Shown here in pieces: positions 1 through 5,366 of a DNA stretch of 5,709 nucleotides. The position numbers and the translations under genes are program-made. This DNA is from Eubacterium sp. (GTDB lineage Bacteria; Bacillota; Clostridia; Oscillospirales; Acutalibacteraceae). Location of the stretch: positions 1-5,709 of the forward strand of contig JAFYFO010000011.1 of NCBI GenBank assembly GCA_017543725.1, in the 5' to 3' direction. How positions within the stretch are numbered: the first letter of the stretch is position 1; the number at the start of each line of letters is the position of its first letter. The notes under the pieces were generated by a model. The model was not told where the DNA came from. It ran no database searches and saw nothing but the letters and a program-made list of their open reading frames with translations.

Positions 1-158
1 TGACTGAAGAAAATCTTGCAGTCGGGAGTGAAATAGATAATCGCCATTATAACAAGGAAAACCGGCGACAGTATAATCAATGCCAGCAGAGAAAAAAATA
101 TGTCAAAAAGGCGCTTGAATTTTGTTGGCGCAAGCCATTTTTTAAAAAACTTTTTCAT
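1..158 (-). CDS. Sugar-phosphate transferase (monotopic phosphoglycosyl transferase), N-terminal fragment
   Basis: Only the first 52 codons lie in the window; the gene continues past the left edge. The translation begins MKKFFKKWLAPTKF, followed by KRLFD (residues 15-19), a hydrophobic stretch (about 20-42) broken by Ser31-Pro32, and then CKIFFS at the cut. This is the start of the bacterial sugar transferase family (PglC/WcaJ/WbaP C-terminal domain), in which the KR-x-FD entry, a re-entrant membrane helix kinked at Ser-Pro, and a following 'FF-x-Q' segment are typical. Such enzymes move a sugar phosphate from a UDP-sugar to undecaprenyl phosphate, the first step of capsule, exopolysaccharide or glycan assembly, on the inner face of the membrane. 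Only about 14 residues precede the domain, so this looks like the short PglC-like form without the four-helix N-terminal extension. AAGGA sits 5 nt before the ATG. The catalytic Asp-Glu pair and the sugar specificity are outside the window. Confidence -1.
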   Translation of the reverse strand, partial: MKKFFKKWLAPTKFKRLFDIFFSLLALIILSPVFLVIMAIIYFTPDCKIFFS

Positions 159-166
159 ATTTATCC

Positions 167-213
167 TTTAAACGCGCAGGAATCGGGCTTGAAAAAGCGC
201 TTTTAAACCTGCG
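167..213 (-). promoter_or_regulatory. Leader of the sugar transferase gene with two competing helices
   Basis: The predicted transcript leader runs about 80 nt (about 239 down to 159), roughly twice the length of the other leaders here. Two pairings compete in it. Helix A joins CGCAGG (213-208) with CCTGCG (180-175), 6 bp. Helix B joins TTTAAAAGCGC (207-197) with GCGCGTTTAAA (177-167), 10 of 11 pairs, and its 3' arm covers the first As of the AAAGGA ribosome binding site. Both use 177-175, so they cannot form together. This may be a translation-control leader, but no known riboswitch class is recognised and the pairing could be chance. Confidence -1.
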
Positions 214-245
214 GATAACTTCTATATTGTGGTCAAACCTGAAAA

Positions 246-274
246 ATTATACCATATATTTGATAAAAAAGCAA
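246..274 (-). promoter_or_regulatory. Sigma-A promoter of the sugar transferase gene (extended -10)
   Basis: On the minus strand TGGTATAAT (254-246) is a full extended -10 element. A weak -35, TTGCTT (274-269), stands 17 bp upstream. The predicted start of transcription is near 239. The weak -35 with a TGn-TATAAT box is a usual trade-off in sigma-A promoters. Confidence -1.
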
Positions 275-303
275 TTTTATTTATTATTTTTAATAAATAA
301 AAT
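274..303. repeat. Perfect 13-bp A/T inverted repeat between divergent promoters
   Basis: The arms ATTTTATTTATTA (274-286) and TAATAAATAAAAT (291-303) are exact reverse complements around a TTTT loop. The dyad sits between the -35 boxes of the leftward transferase promoter (269-274) and the rightward lipoprotein promoter (311-316), where UP elements or a shared operator would lie. Its composition is entirely A/T, so part of the symmetry may be chance. A terminator is unlikely because no gene end is near. Confidence -1.
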
Positions 304-310
304 ATTTTAC

Positions 311-340
311 TTGAAAAACACCTGTCAAATATAATATAAT
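311..340 (+). promoter_or_regulatory. Sigma-A promoter of the lipoprotein gene
   Basis: TTGAAA (311-316) and TATAAT (335-340) are 18 bp apart; a second TATAAT overlaps at 330-335 but would leave only 13 bp. Transcription should begin near 347, giving a leader of about 36 nt before the GTG at 383. Confidence -1.
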
Positions 341-382
341 AGATGGGTGTTAACTTCATTAAAAGTCAAAGGAGGTGCTTTT

Positions 383-991
383 GTGAAACATATGCCTAAA
401 AACAGTATGTGCATATTTCTGTGTTTTTTGCTGGCGATAAGTATGTCCGCCTGCTCTGCGGGAACGGAACTCAGCGAGCAGAATATCAACAAAACTGTTT
501 TGATTGTTGAAAAAGCGCTCAAGGACTTTGACGAAGAAGACCTGAAACGGTATGTTGAAAGCGAAACGCTCTCAAAAATTCTTTCTGTTTCGGGCGGCAA
601 AAAGCAGTTCAAGGAACTCGGCGAGGCGATTTTTGAAAATCTTTCGGTTGAAATAACTTCAATCGACCTTGCAAAATCAAGCGTAACGGTTTCTGTTTTA
701 AACAAGGATTTAGCGCAGGGCGCAAGCGATTTTGCCGAGGACCTCAAGGCGTCGTACAGCAATTTCCAACTTCTCGGAAAACTGCAGGATGACGACTTTT
801 TAAACAGCAAGGTATCCTTCCTTAAAGAAGAGATATCAAAAGCCGAAATGCAAAACAGCAGCACAACTATAACTCTTTCAGTCAAAAAAAGCAAGAAAAA
901 TCTTGTTTTGGTTTTTGATGAAAATGCGGAAAACGCGGTTTCGGGCGGAGCGCTCGGCGCAATAATGAAGGCATTTTCGGCTTCGCTTTAG
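383..991 (+). CDS. Uncharacterised secreted lipoprotein
   Basis: This encodes 202 residues. I take GTG at 383 as start: AAAGGAGG ends 7 nt upstream and it opens a proper signal peptide. An in-frame GTG at 347 lies on the predicted transcription start and has no ribosome binding site, and ATG 392 is too far from the Shine-Dalgarno. The signal peptide has positive residues (Lys2, Lys6), a hydrophobic core (about 9-20) and a lipobox ending SMSAC, so Cys24 would be acylated and the protein anchored outside the membrane after Sec export and signal peptidase II cleavage. The mature part (about 179 residues) is hydrophilic, with a helical acidic start (ALKDFDEEDLKRYVES), alternating beta-like stretches (about 75-100) and VKKSKKNLVLVFDE near 172-185. 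The pattern of helices followed by strands recalls NTF2-like lipoproteins of clostridia, but I do not recognise the family with certainty and assign no function. There is no strong terminator before secA, so read-through is possible. Confidence -1.
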   Translation: MKHMPKNSMCIFLCFLLAISMSACSAGTELSEQNINKTVLIVEKALKDFDEEDLKRYVESETLSKILSVSGGKKQFKELGEAIFENLSVEITSIDLAKSSVTVSVLNKDLAQGASDFAEDLKASYSNFQLLGKLQDDDFLNSKVSFLKEEISKAEMQNSSTTITLSVKKSKKNLVLVFDENAENAVSGGALGAIMKAFSASL

Positions 992-1014
992 CGCTGTTTC
1001 GCTGGAAAAATCTT

Positions 1015-1031
1015 TCAAACATAAGGTTTGA
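1015..1031. repeat. Short inverted repeat overlapping the secA -35 box
   Basis: TCAAAC (1015-1020) and GTTTGA (1026-1031) pair perfectly around ATAAG. The right arm covers the first four bases of the secA -35 TTGACA. With no T-run after it, it is a poor terminator; an operator is possible but unproven, and a 6-bp dyad can occur by chance. Confidence -1.
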
Positions 1032-1056
1032 CATTATATATAAACTATGCTATTAT
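1028..1056 (+). promoter_or_regulatory. Sigma-A promoter of secA (consensus -35, extended -10)
   Basis: TTGACA (1028-1033) is followed after 17 bp by TATTAT (1051-1056), preceded by TGC (1048-1050), an extended -10. The start is expected near 1063, about 35 nt before the secA ATG. This makes secA independent of the upstream lipoprotein gene. Confidence -1.
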
Positions 1057-1097
1057 TAGCAAGATTTTAAATTATCCTAATATGAGGTGGAAAATAT

Positions 1098-3857
1098 ATG
1101 GCAAGTAAATTTGTTAACGCTCTTTTCGGAGACTACTCCAAAAAAGAGGTAAAGAAACTGAAGAAAACCGTTGAAAAAATCAACGACCTTGCAGATAAGT
1201 ATTCTGCAATGGATGACAAAGAGCTTGCAGCTCAGACCCCAATTCTTAAGGACAGACTTGCAGCGGGCGAAACTCTTGATGACATTCTCCCCGATGCGTT
1301 TGCTGTTTGCCGTGAGGCCGCTGACAGAGTTATCGGACTCCGTCACTTTGATGTTCAGCTTATCGGCGGTATCGTTCTTCATCAGGGAAGAATCGCCGAA
1401 ATGAAAACCGGTGAAGGTAAAACACTTGTTGCAACCCTTCCCGCATACTTAAACGCATTAACAGGCGAAGGTGTTCACATTGTAACGGTCAACGACTATC
1501 TTGCAAAGCGTGACTCCGAGTGGATGGGTAAGGTTTACCGTTTCCTCGGCTTAAGCGTTGGTCTTATTATCCACGAAAAGAGCAACGCAGAGCGCCAGGA
1601 AGCATATAACTGCGATATAACATACGGAACCAATAACGAAATGGGATTCGATTACCTTCGTGATAATATGGTTCAGTATAAAGAACAGAAAGTTCAGAGA
1701 GGTCATATCTTTGCAATCGTCGACGAGGTTGACTCAATTCTTATCGACGAGGCGAGAACTCCTCTTATCATCAGCGGTAAGGGCGACCAGTCAACAGACC
1801 TCTACCGTCAGGCAAATGTTTTTGCAAAGCAGCTGAAAATGGTTAAGGTTGCAAAAACAGACGATAAGGCGGATACCGAAGAGAACTACGACGGCGACTA
1901 TGTTGTTGACGAAAAAGCAAAAACAGCAACCCTTCTCAAGAGCGGTGTTGAAAAAGCGGAAACCTTCTTCGCTGTTGAAAACCTTATGGATGTTGAAAAC
2001 ACAACTCTGCGCCACCATATCGACCAGGCTATCAAGGCTCACGGCGTTATGACAAGGGATATCGACTATGTTGTTAAAGAAGGCCAGGTTAAAATCGTTG
2101 ATGAATTCACCGGCCGTATTATGGAAGGCAGAAGATATAACGAAGGTCTTCATCAGGCTCTTGAAGCAAAAGAAGGCGTTAAGGTTGAGCATGAGAGCAA
2201 AACTCTTGCAACAATAACCTTCCAGAACTATTTCCGTCTTTACAAGAAGCTTTCGGGTATGACGGGTACCGCTGCAACAGAGGCTCCCGAATTCGACGAA
2301 ATCTATAAGCTCGACGTTGTTGAAATTCCGACAAACAAGCCGATGATTCGTGACGACAGACCCGATGTTATTTTCCAGACCGAAAAAGGAAAATATCATA
2401 ATGTTATCGAGCAGATTAAGGAATGTCACGCAAAAGGCCAGCCCGTTCTTGTCGGAACAATAAGCATTGAAAAGAGCGAACATCTTTCAAGTCTTCTTAA
2501 AAAAGAAAATATTGAGCATAATGTCCTCAACGCAAAGAACCATGAAAAAGAGGCTCAGATTATCGCTCAGGCAGGTAAGTTCGGCGCTGTAACAATCGCA
2601 ACGAATATGGCGGGCCGTGGTACCGATATTATGCTCGGCGGTAACGCTGAATTCCTTGCAAAAGCGCAGATGAAGAAGATGAAGTTCACAAATGCGCTCA
2701 TCGCAGAGGCAACTGGCTTCGGCGAAACAGATGATGAAGAAATTCTCAACGCAAGAAAAACATTTGTTGAACTTGAAGCAAAATATAAAGAAGAAATCAA
2801 GGATGAAGCGGATAAGGTTCGCGAAGCGGGCGGCTTATTCATCCTCGGCACAGAGCGCCACGACGCACGCCGTATTGATAACCAGTTAAGAGGACGTTCA
2901 GGCCGTCAGGGCGACCCGGGCGTAAGCCAGTTCTATCTTTCCTGCGAAGACGATTTAATGCGTTTGTTCGGCGGTGACAGAATGCAGGCTATGATGGCAA
3001 AACTCACCGACGATGAAAACACTCCGATTCCTTCAAAAGCAATTTCAAGAACAATTGAATCCGCTCAGAAGAAGGTTGAGGGAAGAAACTTCGGCATCAG
3101 AAAGAGCACTCTTCAGTATGACGATGTTATGAACCATCAGAGAGAACTCATCTATACTCAGAGAGACCAGGTTCTTGACGGAATTGATTTAACCGAAACA
3201 ATTCTTAAAATGCTCGACCAGAACATCCAGGATAATGTTGCAAACTATTTTGCAGGCGAAAAGAAAGAAGACTGGAATGTTGAAGGTCTTAAAGAGAAAT
3301 ACAAGAGTTGGACAATCTGCTCGGACGACGATTTCAACGACCTTGAGGAACTCAACATCACTGATACTGTTGAATATCTTCAGGCAAGAGGAAGAAAACG
3401 CCTTGAAGAAAAGAGACTTCTCCTCGGCGATGAAATGTTTGACGAGTTTGAAAGAATGGTTCTTCTCAGAGTTGTTGACACCTATTGGATGGACCATATC
3501 GACGCTATGGAAGAACTCAAGAGAGGAATCCATCTCAGAGCGTACGCTCAGAGAGACCCGGTTGTTGCATACCGTGAGGAATCCTTCGATATGTTCAACG
3601 AGATGACAGAACTCATCCGTGAAGACACGGTTAAAACAATCTTAACAATTGTTCCGCGTCATCAGGCAGACGTTCAGAGAAGAGCGGTTGCAAGAGTTAC
3701 TTCAACATCTTCAAGCGAAGTTGATTCAAACGCAAAGCAGGTAACAATCCGCAAGGAAAAGAAAATCGGACCGAACGACCCGTGTCCGTGCGGAAGCGGC
3801 AAGAAGTACAAGAAGTGCTGCGGCGCTCCCGGAAAAGAACATAAGGAAGAAAAATAA
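1098..3857 (+). CDS. secA: Protein translocase ATPase SecA
   Basis: This encodes 919 residues and appears complete; GAGGTGG stands 7 nt before the ATG. SecA is the peripheral ATPase that drives unfolded preproteins through SecYEG. Domains in order: N-terminal helix, then NBD1 with Walker A MKTGEGKT (102-109) and Walker B VDEVD (208-212) followed by [15 protein letters not shown]; the preprotein cross-linking domain (about 228-370) with IVDEFTGR (333-340); LSGMTGTA (385-392); NBD2 with [11 protein letters not shown] (501-511) and [25 protein letters not shown] from 584, including the arginine-finger region; then the helical scaffold and wing domains, and a C-terminal zinc tail with Cys896, Cys898, Cys907 and Cys908 (CPCGS...KKCC). 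An insert of about 60 residues (516-577) lies between GTDIMLGGN and [11 protein letters not shown]; the short Bacillus form lacks it, while many clostridia and E. coli have one. All key residues are present. There is no prfB after it, unlike B. subtilis, and it ends at its own terminator. Confidence -1.
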   Translation: MASKFVNALFGDYSKKEVKKLKKTVEKINDLADKYSAMDDKELAAQTPILKDRLAAGETLDDILPDAFAVCREAADRVIGLRHFDVQLIGGIVLHQGRIAEMKTGEGKTLVATLPAYLNALTGEGVHIVTVNDYLAKRDSEWMGKVYRFLGLSVGLIIHEKSNAERQEAYNCDITYGTNNEMGFDYLRDNMVQYKEQKVQRGHIFAIVDEVDSILIDEARTPLIISGKGDQSTDLYRQANVFAKQLKMVKVAKTDDKADTEENYDGDYVVDEKAKTATLLKSGVEKAETFFAVENLMDVENTTLRHHIDQAIKAHGVMTRDIDYVVKEGQVKIVDEFTGRIMEGRRYNEGLHQALEAKEGVKVEHESKTLATITFQNYFRLYKKLSGMTGTAATEAPEFDEIYKLDVVEIPTNKPMIRDDRPDVIFQTEKGKYHNVIEQIKECHAKGQPVLVGTISIEKSEHLSSLLKKENIEHNVLNAKNHEKEAQIIAQAGKFGAVTIATNMAGRGTDIMLGGNAEFLAKAQMKKMKFTNALIAEATGFGETDDEEILNARKTFVELEAKYKEEIKDEADKVREAGGLFILGTERHDARRIDNQLRGRSGRQGDPGVSQFYLSCEDDLMRLFGGDRMQAMMAKLTDDENTPIPSKAISRTIESAQKKVEGRNFGIRKSTLQYDDVMNHQRELIYTQRDQVLDGIDLTETILKMLDQNIQDNVANYFAGEKKEDWNVEGLKEKYKSWTICSDDDFNDLEELNITDTVEYLQARGRKRLEEKRLLLGDEMFDEFERMVLLRVVDTYWMDHIDAMEELKRGIHLRAYAQRDPVVAYREESFDMFNEMTELIREDTVKTILTIVPRHQADVQRRAVARVTSTSSSEVDSNAKQVTIRKEKKIGPNDPCPCGSGKKYKKCCGAPGKEHKEEK

Positions 3858-3862
3858 TTAAT

Positions 3863-3900
3863 TCAGACCGTCTCGGAAAGAGGCGGTCTGATTATATAAT
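3863..3900 (+). terminator. Intrinsic terminator of secA
   Basis: A 12-bp stem TCAGACCGTCTC (3863-3874) pairs with GAGGCGGTCTGA (3880-3891), with one G-T wobble, around a GGAAA loop. It starts 5 nt after the secA stop. The tail ATTATATAAT is a poor T-run, so termination may be incomplete, but the aldolase gene after it has its own promoter. Confidence -1.
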
Positions 3901-3954
3901 AACGAACCGAAAGACTCGCGGCTATTATAATTGTATTAAATATATAATTAATAC

Positions 3955-3983
3955 TTGACATTTGACGGTGGCGGTGATATAAT
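3955..3983 (+). promoter_or_regulatory. Near-perfect sigma-A promoter of the aldolase-family gene
   Basis: TTGACA (3955-3960) and TATAAT (3978-3983) both match consensus at 17-bp spacing, with TGA (3975-3977) adding an extended -10. The start is expected near 3990. The DNA just after it holds GCTTTA (3985-3990) and TAAAGC (4005-4010), a loose inverted repeat that could be an operator for so strong a promoter. Confidence -1.
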
Positions 3984-4024
3984 CGCTTTAACACTTTTAA
4001 GCGCTAAAGCACAGGAGGACGAAT

Positions 4025-5002
4025 ATGTCAGAGAGAAAAGGTAATTTAATGTCCGTTCGTGACGATATCAAGGTTGTTGACGCAACAATTCGCGACGGCG
4101 GACTTTGCAATAATTTTGAATTCACGGATGAATTTGTCAGAGAACTTTATAAAACAAATATCAGAAGCGGCGTTGATTATATGGAGTTCGGCTACAAGGC
4201 GAGCAAAAATATGTTTGACCCCGAAAAATTCGGCAAATGGAAGTTTTGCAACGAGGAGAATTTGCGCGCGATAGTCGGCGAAAACATTTCCGATATGAAA
4301 ATAGCGGTTATGGCGGATGTCGGCAGATGTGATTATAAAACCGATTTTCTTCCGAAGAAAGACAGCGTTATTGATTTAGTTCGCGTTGCCTGCTATATTC
4401 ACCAGATTCCTGCGGCGATTGAAATGGTTGAGCATTTTCATAATCTCGGCTACGAAACGAGCTGCAATATTATGGCAATTTCTCAGGCTTCTTCCGAACA
4501 GGTTGAGGGCGCTCTTGAAATGCTCTGCAATTCAAGCGTTGATGTTATCTATCTTGTTGACAGTTACGGCTCTCTCTATCCCGAAAACGCAGGCGAACTT
4601 GCAAAGAAATACTATGCTTTTGCTGAAAAGGCAAATAAAAAAGTCGGCTTCCACGCTCATAACAACCAGAATCTTGCGTTTGCAAACACTATTGAAATGC
4701 TCTCCTATGGTATTTCCTATCTTGACGCAACCGCAATGGGAATGGGCAGAGGCGCGGGCAACTGCCAGATGGAACTTCTTCTCGGCTTTTTAAGAAACCC
4801 GAAGTATAATCTCTACGGAATACTGACCTTTATTGAAAACTATATGATTCCGCTTAAAGAAAGCGGAATAAACTGGGGCTTTGATTTGCAGTATATGTTC
4901 ACGGGGCAACTGAACCGCCACCCGAGAGCGGCAATGGCGTTCACGGAGGAAAATCGCTCCGATTACTGCGAATTCTATAAATCACTTCTTGATAATTTCT
5001 AA
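4025..5002 (+). CDS. DRE-TIM metallolyase superfamily aldolase-like enzyme, substrate unknown
   Basis: This encodes 325 residues. The chosen ATG has AGGAGG 6 nt upstream; ATG 4049 (Met9) has only a weak site. The protein is a single TIM barrel of the HMGL-like/4-hydroxy-2-oxovalerate aldolase type. DATIRDGG (19-26) holds the divalent-metal Asp24 and Arg23; Glu54 lies in the second strand (MEFGYK); VDSYGS (178-183) is strand 6; the metal ligands are His210 and His212 in GFHAHNN; and GMGRGAGN (239-246) closes the active site. The C-terminal part has NRHPRAAM, resembling the 'HP-x-YA' segment of related aldolases. In DmpG-type hydroxyoxovalerate aldolase the motif is RDG-x-H, with His as catalytic base; here that place is Leu27, so the same reaction is unlikely. 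No acetaldehyde dehydrogenase, hydratase or LeuA regulatory domain accompanies it. It looks monocistronic, cytosolic and metal-dependent. The fold is secure; the reaction is not known. Confidence -1.
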   Translation: MSERKGNLMSVRDDIKVVDATIRDGGLCNNFEFTDEFVRELYKTNIRSGVDYMEFGYKASKNMFDPEKFGKWKFCNEENLRAIVGENISDMKIAVMADVGRCDYKTDFLPKKDSVIDLVRVACYIHQIPAAIEMVEHFHNLGYETSCNIMAISQASSEQVEGALEMLCNSSVDVIYLVDSYGSLYPENAGELAKKYYAFAEKANKKVGFHAHNNQNLAFANTIEMLSYGISYLDATAMGMGRGAGNCQMELLLGFLRNPKYNLYGILTFIENYMIPLKESGINWGFDLQYMFTGQLNRHPRAAMAFTEENRSDYCEFYKSLLDNF

Positions 5003-5008
5003 AAAAAT

Positions 5009-5050
5009 AAACTCTTTGGGCATAACGCTCAAAGAGTTTTAATATTTTTA
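5009..5050 (+). terminator. Intrinsic terminator of the aldolase-family gene, possibly bidirectional
   Basis: The stem AAACTCTTTGGGC (5009-5021) pairs with GCTCAAAGAGTTT (5027-5039), 13 bp with one G-T wobble, around ATAAC. It starts 6 nt after the stop and is followed by a T-rich tail to 5050. The A-run on its left would serve as a T-run for transcripts coming from the right. Confidence -1.
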
Positions 5051-5057
5051 TACGGAT

Positions 5058-5096
5058 AAAAAACAGGCTTGATTCAAAACATCAATCCTGCTTTTT
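5058..5096 (-). terminator. Intrinsic terminator of the small peptide gene
   Basis: Read on the minus strand, GCAGG-A-TTGAT pairs with ATCAA-G-CCTG around GTTTTGA, with one A-G mismatch and a bulged G next to the stem base, followed by TTTTTT (5063-5058). It begins at the stop codon of the 37-residue ORF, which supports that ORF as a real transcription unit. The A/T runs on both sides make it able to work in both directions. Confidence -1.
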
Positions 5097-5208
5097 AGAA
5101 TTCCCAGTTATAATCGTCTCCGTTACCAAGGTCGTCGCTGGTGGTTATAGTTGAGGTTATAGTATACTGGGTGATTTCAATTTCTGCTTCAACGAATTTC
5201 TTTTTCAC
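5095..5208 (-). CDS. 37-residue acidic Ser/Thr-rich peptide, function unknown
   Basis: The gene starts with GTG and has GAGGAG 8 nt upstream. The peptide begins KKKFVEAEIEIT, continues YTITSTITTSDDLG and ends NGDDYNWEF. It has a short lysine cluster, an amphipathic middle, a run of Thr/Ser, and a tail rich in Asp/Gly/Asn with a terminal Trp-Glu-Phe. There is no Cys, no membrane helix and no signal peptide. A consensus promoter, a good ribosome binding site and a terminator frame it exactly, which makes a chance ORF unlikely. From memory, gut Firmicutes and Bacteroidetes carry many unnamed short proteins starting 'KKKY-x-x-PE-x-E' with an '(D)VITTS' motif and an acidic Gly-rich tail; this fits that pattern loosely (FVEAEIEI, TITTSDD). 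Whether they are RiPP precursors, secreted peptides or regulators I cannot say. No modifying enzyme or transporter is visible in the window. Confidence -1.
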   Translation of the reverse strand: MKKKFVEAEIEITQYTITSTITTSDDLGNGDDYNWEF

Positions 5209-5249
5209 TCTATCCTCTCCTCAATTAATTTTGATACCAATACACATAC

Positions 5250-5278
5250 ATTATATATGTAAATATGGCATTTGTCAA
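5250..5278 (-). promoter_or_regulatory. Consensus sigma-A promoter of the small peptide gene
   Basis: On the minus strand TTGACA (5278-5273) and TATAAT (5255-5250) match consensus at all twelve positions, with the ideal 17-bp spacer. The start is expected near 5243, giving a leader of about 35 nt. Within the -10 region TACAT-TATAT-ATGTA (5249-5263) forms a second small dyad. Confidence -1.
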
Positions 5279-5281
5279 ATG
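5269..5281. repeat. 13-bp palindrome at the divergent promoter junction (candidate operator)
   Basis: CATTTG-T-CAAATG is perfectly symmetric about 5275. It contains the whole -35 box of the leftward peptide promoter and ends 6 bp before the -35 of the rightward SPFH promoter. A protein bound here would block the first and could affect the second. No regulator gene lies in the window. Confidence -1.
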
Positions 5282-5287
5282 AAATTG

Positions 5288-5316
5288 TTGAATTTATAAA
5301 AAATTTATATTATAAT
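5288..5316 (+). promoter_or_regulatory. Sigma-A promoter of the SPFH-domain gene
   Basis: TTGAAT (5288-5293) and a consensus TATAAT (5311-5316) are 17 bp apart. The start is expected near 5323, about 44 nt before the ATG. It lies back to back with the leftward peptide promoter; the -35 boxes are 9 bp apart. Confidence -1.
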
Positions 5317-5366
5317 ATCCTTGATGAAGTCTATTTTTGTTTAAATAATATGAAAGGGGAACGATT

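Noticed and set aside
205..241. Direct repeat AAACCTG at 205-211 and 235-241
   Set aside because: Seven bases, two copies only; within chance expectation.
347..382. Longer start (GTG 347) for the lipoprotein
   Set aside because: It coincides with the predicted transcription start, has no Shine-Dalgarno, and would put 12 extra residues before the signal peptide. AAAGGAGG clearly serves GTG 383.
325..894. 189-codon open frame on the minus strand opposite the lipoprotein gene
   Set aside because: The Ser/Leu/Phe-rich translation is typical of antisense frames. The plus strand has promoter, ribosome binding site and signal peptide.
992..1014. Possible terminator of the lipoprotein gene (AGCG...CGCT then AAAAAT)
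   Set aside because: The stem is only 4 bp and no T-run follows.
1791..2483. 230-codon open frame on the minus strand opposite secA
   Set aside because: It lies wholly inside the well-supported secA coding region, gives a Cys/Phe/Asn-rich translation without recognisable motifs, and arises from secA codon bias.
3901..3954. A/T-rich stretch before the aldolase promoter, checked for a second promoter or small gene
   Set aside because: TTGTAT and TATAAT at 3931-3948 are only 6 bp apart, and no ORF with a ribosome binding site is present.
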